Assembly (NCBI GenBank): GCA_016789205.1
Contig: JAEURF010000123.1
Location: forward strand, 1-5,399
Direction: 5' to 3'
Length of the DNA stretch: 5,399 nucleotides
Source of the DNA: Anaerolineales bacterium
Lineage (GTDB): Bacteria; Chloroflexota; Anaerolineae; Anaerolineales; Villigracilaceae
Made by a program: the position numbers and the translations under genes. Positions 1 to 4,430 of the stretch are shown one piece after another (within the stretch, counting starts at the first letter, position 1; each line of letters opens with the position of its first letter). Under the pieces are notes generated by a model, which ran no database searches, was not told where the DNA came from, and saw only the letters and a program-made list of their open reading frames with translations.

Positions 1-40
1 TTTTTCATGGTGAGATTGTAAACGATTCTATTCTATTATG

Positions 41-84
41 GAGTTAGGGAGCTTGCTCCCGTAATTCGCCAGCAAGCTGGCTGA
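41..84. repeat. Paired hairpin element, probable dispersed intergenic repeat
   Basis: Two inverted repeats lie seven bases apart: gggagc-tt-gctccc (47-60) and gccagc-aa-gctggc (68-81). Their cores, agcttgct (50-57) and agcaagct (71-78), are exact reverse complements. The stretch can therefore fold either as two small hairpins or as one long-range 8-bp stem. No T-run follows either hairpin, so a terminator is unlikely. The compact shape in an intergenic position fits a small dispersed palindromic repeat of the REP/MITE kind, but multiple genomic copies cannot be shown from one window. Confidence 0.5.
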
Positions 85-112
85 TTCCAAAACTCAAAAT
101 GACATAATAATT

Positions 113-136
113 TATACTCGTACGGTTTGTGAGGAT
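113..136 (+). promoter_or_regulatory. Possible -10 box and ribosome binding site of the transporter gene
   Basis: TATACT at 113-118 is a plausible sigma-70 -10 box and would put the transcript start near 125. No convincing -35 hexamer lies 16-18 bases upstream. The purine-rich gtgaggat, with GAGG at 131-134, is a good Shine-Dalgarno about 10 bases before the ATG at 145 and supports that start. The binding site is the firmer of the two calls. Confidence 0.35.
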
Positions 137-144
137 ATAAATCT

Positions 145-999
145 ATGCCAATTTTTGCTTTAGTTTTGCTGTTCTTGTCTGCGACCATGCATGCCTTGTG
201 GAATTTTCTTCTAAAAAGCTCAGAGGAAAAATATATTGCCATGGGCTGGCAGGTGATATTAAGCGGGTTATTTTCTTTCGTATTGATTTTCTTCTCAGGC
301 TTGCCTCCAAAAGAAATGTGGCTATTTGCAATTATCAGCATGTTATTGGAAGCCATTTATTTTATTTTGCTGTGCATTGCATACACTGACCATGATTTTT
401 CATTGGTCTACCCAATCGCTCGTGGAGCGGCACCCGCATTGTTAGTTTTATGGTCTGCAATTTTTTTAAGTGAACAATTAACATTTGGTGGATACCTTGG
501 CTTAGCAATGATTACCGGCGGAATTATTTTAATTGGGGCAACAACATTATTACAAAACAAAGGCGAGAAACCGCATTTGAGAGGAATCTTAACGGCTTTA
601 TCGGTTGCGCTAGTAATTTCAATTTATACCTTTATTGACGGAACGGCTGTCAAAAATGGACCTGCATTACCTTATGGCCTATCCATGTTTGTAATGGTGC
701 CGTTTGTGACCACGCCATATTTGACAAATAGATATGGCATTGAAGCGTTCAAACGAGTCTGGAAAAATTATCGCGGTTATTTGTTGATGGGTGGAGTATT
801 AGGATTAGTAGCATATATGTTGGCGTTATTTGCTTACACGATTGCGCCATTGAGTTATTCTGGTGCGATTCGTGAGGTCAGTGCTGTGATTGGGGCATTT
901 CTCGGCTGGAGATTTTTGAAGGAAGAAATGGGCGGAATCCGCTTGGTTGGGTCAGTGATTGTGTTTGCAGGGGTGATGGTGATTGCGATTTTTGGATAA
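145..999 (+). CDS. DMT-superfamily EamA-type membrane transporter
   Basis: A 284-residue, very hydrophobic protein with about ten predicted membrane segments, near residues 2-22, 30-51, 58-80, 86-108, 114-135, 147-166, 177-193, 211-232, 234-257 and 265-283. This is the two-times-five-helix layout of the drug/metabolite transporter superfamily. Family-like signatures are HALWN at the end of helix 1 (16-20), YPIARGAAP before helix 4 (89-97), and a C-terminal REVSAVIGAFLGW...LKEE block (243-261), the usual end of the second EamA repeat. Length is typical. It should act in the cytoplasmic membrane as an exporter or permease of small metabolites. The substrate cannot be read from sequence; amino acid or metabolite efflux is common in the family. 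The ATG at 145 has a GAGG site upstream and begins directly with helix 1. It appears monocistronic, with 326 bases before the next main gene. Confidence 0.9.
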   Translation: MPIFALVLLFLSATMHALWNFLLKSSEEKYIAMGWQVILSGLFSFVLIFFSGLPPKEMWLFAIISMLLEAIYFILLCIAYTDHDFSLVYPIARGAAPALLVLWSAIFLSEQLTFGGYLGLAMITGGIILIGATTLLQNKGEKPHLRGILTALSVALVISIYTFIDGTAVKNGPALPYGLSMFVMVPFVTTPYLTNRYGIEAFKRVWKNYRGYLLMGGVLGLVAYMLALFAYTIAPLSYSGAIREVSAVIGAFLGWRFLKEEMGGIRLVGSVIVFAGVMVIAIFG

Positions 1000-1006
1000 T
1001 TTTTTT

Positions 1007-1035
1007 AACCACGAAGGTCACTAAGGTACACAAAG
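1007..1035. repeat. Degenerate short-period 'acgaaggtc' repeat element
   Basis: The sequence reads as three drifting copies of a unit of about 9-10 bases: acgaaggtc, actaaggtac, acaaag, preceded by aacc. From general knowledge, elements of the form accacgaaggacacgaag are common between genes in environmental bacteria, including Anaerolineae. The placement right after the transporter stop codon fits such a dispersed element. No function is evident. Confidence 0.5.
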
Positions 1036-1037
1036 TT

Positions 1038-1060
1038 AAGTCCGCTTTAGCGGGCTTTGT
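1038..1060 (+). terminator. Weak possible terminator of the transporter gene
   Basis: A 9-bp stem (1038-1046 with 1049-1057, one G-T wobble) brings tccgc and gcggg together across a two-base turn and is followed by the short tail ttgt. The stem is GC-rich against the local background, but the T-run is poor. It may equally be part of the repeat cluster beginning at 1007. It is the best candidate for ending the transporter transcript. Confidence 0.3.
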
Positions 1061-1066
1061 AAAATA

Positions 1067-1089
1067 GCGCGTGGGATTTATCCCCGCGC
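1067..1089. repeat. GC-rich hairpin in the intergenic repeat cluster
   Basis: gcgcg-(t)-ggga pairs with tccc-cgcgc across a four-base ttta loop, a 9-bp stem with one bulged T. No T-run follows, so it is not a good terminator on the plus strand. It probably belongs to the same dispersed repeat cluster as the elements just upstream. Confidence 0.4.
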
Positions 1090-1183
1090 GATGATGTGTC
1101 AAATAAAATGTTGATGAAACGGAATCAACTATCCGCAAAGAAAGAAGCGGGTTTTCATCTAATTTACAAAATTAATTTTTAAG

Positions 1184-1211
1184 TTGCGTCATCTGCGAAA
1201 TGGGGTAAGAT
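1184..1211 (+). promoter_or_regulatory. Candidate promoter for leader ORF and aminotransferase
   Basis: TAAGAT at 1206-1211 matches four of six -10 positions. TTGCGT at 1184-1189, 16 bases upstream, keeps only the TTG of a -35. The transcript would begin near 1217-1219, just before the leader ATG at 1222, giving an almost leaderless small ORF. The score is modest; a promoter further upstream is possible. Confidence 0.35.
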
Positions 1212-1221
1212 TAGAAATGCC

Positions 1222-1263
1222 ATGACAAAGAATTTGGCATTGCTTTTAGGTTTACTTTTGTAA
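1222..1263 (+). CDS. Leucine-rich leader peptide (putative attenuator peptide)
   Basis: A 13-codon ORF with product MTKNLALLLGLLL. Leucine fills seven of the last nine positions (codons 5, 7, 8, 9, 11, 12, 13), using ttg, ctt and tta. The stop TAA (1261-1263) lies 11 bases before the 5' arm of a strong terminator that precedes the aminotransferase gene. In amino-acid operons, short peptides rich in the regulated amino acid placed just before a terminator (the leu, his and trp leaders) sense charged tRNA through ribosome stalling. I infer the same role here, with leucine as the signal. Weak points: no clear Shine-Dalgarno stands at the usual distance (tgggg at 1201-1205 is too far). A T-rich stretch can also yield leucine codons by chance. 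Leaderless initiation from the promoter at 1184-1211 would remove the first objection. Confidence 0.5.
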   Translation: MTKNLALLLGLLL

Positions 1264-1310
1264 TCAATCAGTTGACCTGATGGGTATCCACATACCTGTC
1301 AGGTTTTTTT
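1264..1310 (+). promoter_or_regulatory. Putative leucine attenuator: antiterminator/terminator switch
   Basis: Two mutually exclusive stems can be drawn. The antiterminator is atcag (1267-1271) with ctgat (1277-1281) around the loop ttgac. The terminator is 1275-1287 with 1292-1304. They share 1277-1281. A ribosome at the leader stop codon (1261-1263) should cover roughly to 1275 and mask 1267-1271, favouring the terminator. A ribosome stalled on the earlier leucine codons (about 1234-1248) leaves 1267-1271 free, so the antiterminator can form first. The predicted logic is low leucyl-tRNA giving read-through. The antiterminator is only 5 bp against 13 bp for the terminator, so the switch would have to be kinetic. 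Confidence 0.4.
1275..1310 (+). terminator. Strong intrinsic terminator in the aminotransferase leader
   Basis: acctgatgggtat (1275-1287) pairs over 13 bp with atacctgtcaggt (1292-1304) around the loop ccac, with two internal G-T wobbles, and runs into seven Ts (1304-1310). This is textbook intrinsic-terminator form. It lies 15 bases before the ATG at 1326 and 5-10 bases before the ribosome binding site, so it cannot end the aminotransferase transcript. It must either end an upstream transcript or attenuate transcription into the gene. The position favours attenuation. Confidence 0.75.
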
Positions 1311-1325
1311 ATTTGAGGAGCATCA

Positions 1326-2564
1326 ATGCTAAAAACACCTTGGGAATATCGTTATGCACATCGTGCGCAAAAAGCGAAGACTTCTGAAATTCGTGAGTTA
1401 TTGAAGTTGACGGAACAACCCGATATGATTTCGTTTGCCGGTGGTTTGCCTGCGCCAGAAGTGTTTCCGATTAAAGAATTTCAAGAAGCATGCAATTATG
1501 TTTTGAATGAACGTGGTGCGCAGGCATTGCAATATGGCGCATCAGAAGGGTACACGCCATTGCGTGAAATGATTGCGCGACATAATGGTCGTTATAGTGT
1601 GCCGGTCACTGCCGATAATATTTTGATTACATCAGGCTCGCAACAAGCATTAGATTTAATTGGAAGATTGTTTATCAATCGCGGCGACCATATTGTGGTT
1701 GAATCGCCAACCTATTTGGGTGCGTTGCAAGCGTGGAATGCGTATGGTGCACAATATGTCACTGTGCCAGCCGATGAACATGGCATGATTACAGATAAAT
1801 TGGAGGAAGCATTACGCGTCGGACCTAAGTTTATATATGTTCTGCCCAATTTTCAAAATCCTTCAGGGTCAACATTGAGTTTAGAACGACGTAAGCGTTT
1901 GATTCTTTTGGCTGACCAATATGGCGTGCCGATTATTGAAGATGACCCGTATGGTCAATTACGATATGAAGGCGAGCATATTCCATCTGTTGTGATGTTA
2001 GATAATCAATATCGCAATGATACGGATGGTGAATATTCGGGTAACGTAATTTATTTAAGTACATTTTCAAAATTACTTGCGCCGGGATTGAGATTGGCTT
2101 GGGTGATTGCGCCTCCGAATGTGATTCAAAAATTGGTAATGGCAAAACAAGCCGCAGATTTACATTCTTCGACGTTTAATCAACAAGTGGCGTATGAAGT
2201 AGCCAAAGGTGGATTTTTAGATGAGCATGTCAAAGTGATTCGTTCGGTCTATAAAGAACGGCGTGATGTGATGTTAGAAATGATGGAAGAAATTTTCCCA
2301 TCTGAAATGAGTTGGCAAAAACCGTTAGGCGGTATGTTCTTGTGGGGAATTCTTCCGCAAGGCGTGGATGCAGCTGAGATTTTGAAGATGGCGATTCTAA
2401 AGAAAGTGGCGTTTGTGCCGGGCGGTTCGTTCCATCCGGATGGCGGAAAAAATAATACAATGCGAATTAATTTCTCTTATTCATCACCAGATGTGATTCG
2501 CGAAGGCATTACAAGATTAGGCGAGACGTTGAAAGAAGTTTTTCAGAAAAATGGGCATAAATAA
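1326..2564 (+). CDS. PLP-dependent aminotransferase, LysN/KAT-II-like
   Basis: A 412-residue class I/II aminotransferase of PLP fold type I, soluble and cytoplasmic. Visible features in order: FAGGLPAPEVFP (37-48) typical of the 2-aminoadipate/MocR-related group; LQYGASEGYTPLRE (68-81); the phosphate-binding region ITSGSQQALDL (101-111); NPSG with PLP-contacting N178; EDDPYG with D206 and Y209; the Schiff-base lysine K249 in STFSK; R256 in GLRLAW; and the substrate-carboxylate arginine R380 in MRINFS. No residue expected of an active enzyme is missing. Length is normal. Relatives (Thermus LysN, human KAT II) transfer amino groups between glutamate/2-oxoglutarate and 2-aminoadipate, leucine or aromatic amino acids. 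The leucine-rich leader upstream points towards a branched-chain role. The ATG at 1326 has GAGGAG (1315-1320) five bases upstream. It appears to be transcribed alone and ends at a terminator shared with the convergent gene. Confidence 0.92.
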   Translation: MLKTPWEYRYAHRAQKAKTSEIRELLKLTEQPDMISFAGGLPAPEVFPIKEFQEACNYVLNERGAQALQYGASEGYTPLREMIARHNGRYSVPVTADNILITSGSQQALDLIGRLFINRGDHIVVESPTYLGALQAWNAYGAQYVTVPADEHGMITDKLEEALRVGPKFIYVLPNFQNPSGSTLSLERRKRLILLADQYGVPIIEDDPYGQLRYEGEHIPSVVMLDNQYRNDTDGEYSGNVIYLSTFSKLLAPGLRLAWVIAPPNVIQKLVMAKQAADLHSSTFNQQVAYEVAKGGFLDEHVKVIRSVYKERRDVMLEMMEEIFPSEMSWQKPLGGMFLWGILPQGVDAAEILKMAILKKVAFVPGGSFHPDGGKNNTMRINFSYSSPDVIREGITRLGETLKEVFQKNGHK

Positions 2565-2565
2565 T

Positions 2566-2597
2566 GTAGGGGCGAGGTAACCTCGCCCCTACGTGTT
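2566..2597. terminator. Bidirectional terminator, perfect 13-bp inverted repeat
   Basis: gtaggggcgaggt (2566-2578) and its exact reverse complement (2580-2592) flank a single base, giving a GC-rich stem of about 12 bp in RNA. The plus strand continues with gtgtttta. The minus strand continues with attatttat. It fills the gap between two convergent stop codons (2562-2564 and 2598-2600), so it very likely ends both transcripts. The sequence also resembles a family of 'gtaggggcgaggt' palindromes common between genes in Anaerolineae and some cyanobacteria. It may therefore be a dispersed repeat doing a terminator's job. Confidence 0.7.
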
Positions 2598-3311
2598 TTA
2601 TCTCAACAAATCATGTAATTGGTTAAATGATTGAATAATGTGACAATTTGAAGCGTCGGGAAATAAATTTGCAGGGTCGTATAAAACTGGAATAAGCCCA
2701 GCCTGATTTGAGCCGACAACATCTGCAAAATAATTATCACCAATATATAGAGCCTCATCCGCTTTTGCATTTGCCATTCCCAAAGCATGATGAAAAATTT
2801 TCGTATCAGGCTTGAACGAACCAACTTCTCCAGCCGCCAGTAAAAAATCAAAATAAGATGTGAGATTCATTTCATCTAATTCTTTTTGGAATGGCGTTTC
2901 ACGATTTGAAACCACGCCTAATCTATAACCTGCTTCTCTTAATTGAGTCAGCACCAATGGAACTTCTTCTGGGACAATCACTTGTGGCTTATATGCTTCA
3001 CTCATGTGTTTTGAAACTTGCGGAGCAAGTTCTGCGGCTTGTGTTTCAGAAACGTTTAATGCAATCAAACGCCGCCTTGAAAAATTTATCCAAAAGGCAT
3101 TTTTATCATCTTTGAAGCGAATACTATCTTCTTGAATTTCAGGGGAACTAGCAAAATAAAAATGTTCCCAACGTTCAGCGTGGATTTTATCCTCAATAGA
3201 ATACTGAATATTCACACTTTCAAGATATTGCAAAAAAACTTCCCCACTGCTGGGGAGATGATGACGAAGTGTGCCGTCAAGGTCAAAAAGGATGGCTTTG
3301 ATGTTGTTCAT
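2598..3311 (-). CDS. HAD-superfamily hydrolase (phosphatase-like)
   Basis: A 237-residue soluble haloacid-dehalogenase-type hydrolase with all four motifs intact. Motif I is FDLDGT, with nucleophile D10 and acid/base D12. Motif II is VVSNRE, with S135. Motif III is SFKPD, with K167. Motif IV is YIGDNYFADVVG, with D192 and D197 for magnesium binding. Residues about 16-115 form the helical C1-type cap, as in phosphoglycolate phosphatase-like and YjjG-like enzymes. The usual reaction is hydrolysis of a small phosphomonoester; the substrate is not predictable. The start codon lies three bases after the moaA stop. Its likely ribosome binding site, GGTGGA, is the end of moaA itself, so translation should be coupled to moaA. 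Whether it serves cofactor synthesis (clearing a phosphorylated by-product, for example) or is just co-transcribed is unknown. Confidence 0.88.
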   Translation of the reverse strand: MNNIKAILFDLDGTLRHHLPSSGEVFLQYLESVNIQYSIEDKIHAERWEHFYFASSPEIQEDSIRFKDDKNAFWINFSRRRLIALNVSETQAAELAPQVSKHMSEAYKPQVIVPEEVPLVLTQLREAGYRLGVVSNRETPFQKELDEMNLTSYFDFLLAAGEVGSFKPDTKIFHHALGMANAKADEALYIGDNYFADVVGSNQAGLIPVLYDPANLFPDASNCHIIQSFNQLHDLLR

Positions 3312-3314
3312 ATT

Positions 3315-4316
3315 TCATCCACCAATATGAGACATTTCAACTTTAGGAAGCGGAATAGTATTTTCGCTCCGAATTTCAGAATATCGGTCAGCACGTTTAT
3401 GCCACACTTGAGAAATTTTTTCAGAGATTTCATCATCTGTGGCACCATTGCGCATCAAATCACGAAAGTCATGTCCTTTGATAGCAAACAAACAAGTATA
3501 TAATTTTCCTTCAGCTGATAAACGCGCGCGATTACAATCTCGACAAAAGGCTTGCGTGACAGATGCAACAACGCCGATTTCGCCACTGCCATCTTGATAT
3601 TTCCAACGTTCGGCAACTTCGCCTCGATAATTCGGGTCGGCAGGTTCTAATGGCATTTCAGCATGTATCAAGCCTACAATTTCTTTTGCAGAGACGACAT
3701 CATCCATGCGCCAGCCGTTGCTATGACCAACATCCATGTATTCAATAAAACGTAATATATATTTTCTCTCACGGAAAAATCTTGCCATTGGCAAAATGCT
3801 TTGCTCATTCACTCCGCGTTTGACGACCATGTTTACTTTGACGGGCAATCCAATCGAAGCGGCGTAGTCCATGCCTTCGATGACTTTTGCAACAGGATAA
3901 TTCACGTCATTCATGGCTTTGAAGATATCATCATCTAACGAATCTAAACTAACAGTGACACGTTTCAAGCCTGCGTCTTTGAGGGCTTGACCTTGCTGTA
4001 CGAGTAGAGAACCGTTGGTGGTGAGAGTCAGGTCGAGGTCAGGGATGGAGGCGAGCATTTTAATCAGATTGGGTACGCCTTTGCGAACTAAAGGTTCACC
4101 GCCAGTTAATCGAATCTTTTTCACGCCATGTTTTACAAAAATATTGGCAAGCCGTGTAATTTCTTCAAAGGTCAAAATTTGGTCGCGATTCAAAAATTGA
4201 TAATCAGACCCAAAGACTTCTTTGGGCATGCAATAGACGCAACGAAAATTGCAACGGTCGGTTACAGAAATTCGCAAATCGCGTAAAGGTCGGTTAAGAG
4301 AATCGTAAAGGTTCAT
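3315..4316 (-). CDS. moaA: GTP 3',8-cyclase MoaA (molybdenum cofactor synthesis)
   Basis: A 333-residue radical-SAM enzyme catalysing the first step of molybdenum cofactor synthesis. It converts GTP to 3',8-cyclo-7,8-dihydro-GTP, which MoaC then turns into cyclic pyranopterin monophosphate. The N-terminal radical-SAM cluster motif is CNFRCVYC (C22, C26, C29). The SAM-binding GGEP is at 72-75. The C-terminal cluster that holds GTP is C258, C261 and C275 in CRDCNRARL...YTC. R263 and R265 correspond to the conserved substrate-contacting arginines. The protein ends in the family's obligatory Gly-Gly tail (SHIGG). Everything expected is present and the length is typical. The start gives the standard N-terminus (RPLRDLRISVTDRCNFRC) and follows a strong extended -10 promoter by only about 15 bases, with no Shine-Dalgarno. 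It is the first gene of an operon with the HAD gene. No other moa or moe gene is in view. Confidence 0.97.
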   Translation of the reverse strand: MNLYDSLNRPLRDLRISVTDRCNFRCVYCMPKEVFGSDYQFLNRDQILTFEEITRLANIFVKHGVKKIRLTGGEPLVRKGVPNLIKMLASIPDLDLTLTTNGSLLVQQGQALKDAGLKRVTVSLDSLDDDIFKAMNDVNYPVAKVIEGMDYAASIGLPVKVNMVVKRGVNEQSILPMARFFRERKYILRFIEYMDVGHSNGWRMDDVVSAKEIVGLIHAEMPLEPADPNYRGEVAERWKYQDGSGEIGVVASVTQAFCRDCNRARLSAEGKLYTCLFAIKGHDFRDLMRNGATDDEISEKISQVWHKRADRYSEIRSENTIPLPKVEMSHIGG

Positions 4317-4337
4317 TTTTGATTTTAGTACTTTCGG

Positions 4338-4346
4338 ATTATAACA
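4338..4346 (-). promoter_or_regulatory. Extended -10 promoter of moaA operon
   Basis: On the minus strand the sequence reads TGTTATAAT, a perfect -10 box (4343-4338) with the TGn extension. No good -35 stands at 16-18 bases; TTGAAA (4370-4365) is at 21. Extended -10 promoters can do without a -35. The transcript should begin near 4331, leaving about 14 bases before the ATG. That short leader (tactaaaatcaaaa) has no Shine-Dalgarno, so initiation is probably of the leaderless or SD-independent kind. Confidence 0.6.
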
Positions 4347-4371
4347 ATTTTATTAATTTTGCCATTTCAAT

Positions 4372-4424
4372 TTGACTTGCTTTATCAGGCGTGCTATGAT
4401 GATAAATCATTTATGCTTTAGGAG
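4372..4424 (+). promoter_or_regulatory. Sigma-70 promoter and RBS of the PIN/TRAM gene
   Basis: TTGACT (4372-4377), a 17-base spacer and TATGAT (4395-4400) with an upstream TGC extension form a near-consensus housekeeping promoter, the best in the window. The start should be near 4407. The ribosome binding site AGGAG (4420-4424) lies six bases before the ATG at 4431. The small dyad atgat-aa-atcat overlaps the expected transcript start at about 4399-4410; it may be chance. Confidence 0.7.
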
Positions 4425-4430
4425 TTATTT

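Larger units (their letters stand above)
1000..1325. other. Intergenic region with repeats and the aminotransferase leader
   Basis: This 326-base gap has three parts. A repeat/hairpin-rich left part (1007-1089) is listed separately. A middle part (1090-1183) has only weak dyads: gttgat/atcaac (1110-1115 and 1124-1129) and ccgc/gcgg (1133-1136 and 1147-1150). A right part (1184-1320) carries a candidate promoter, a leucine-rich leader ORF, a terminator and the aminotransferase ribosome binding site. I see no tRNA, no recognised riboswitch class and no T-box consensus. Confidence 0.7.

Noticed and set aside
36..356. Minus-strand frame of 106 codons overlapping the start of the transporter gene.
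   Set aside because: It is antisense to the conserved N-terminal helices of the transporter and its C-terminal part is translated hairpin repeat; no recognisable domain.
878..1138. Minus-strand frame of 86 codons across the end of the transporter gene.
   Set aside because: It overlaps a well-supported gene antisense, crosses repeat elements, has low-complexity composition and shows no domain.
1108..1182. A 24-codon plus-strand frame from ATG 1108 containing KKEAGFHLI, faintly like a type IV prepilin cleavage site (GFTLIE).
   Set aside because: It has no ribosome binding site, lacks the conserved glutamate and hydrophobic helix, and stops after a few more residues. It is most likely chance or a fragment in the repeat-rich gap.
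1190..1325. Possible T-box or metabolite riboswitch before the aminotransferase gene.
   Set aside because: There is no T-box consensus (AGGGTGGNACCGCG-like) and the leader is too short for the known large riboswitch classes. The leader-peptide model explains the layout better.
3132..3503. Plus-strand frame of 123 codons spanning the HAD and moaA junction.
   Set aside because: It lies opposite two genes with intact catalytic motifs and a coupled start/stop; it shows no domain or ribosome binding site.
4399..4410. atgat-aa-atcat dyad at the PIN/TRAM transcript start as an operator.
   Set aside because: Five-base arms in AT-rich DNA are expected by chance and nothing else supports a regulator site.
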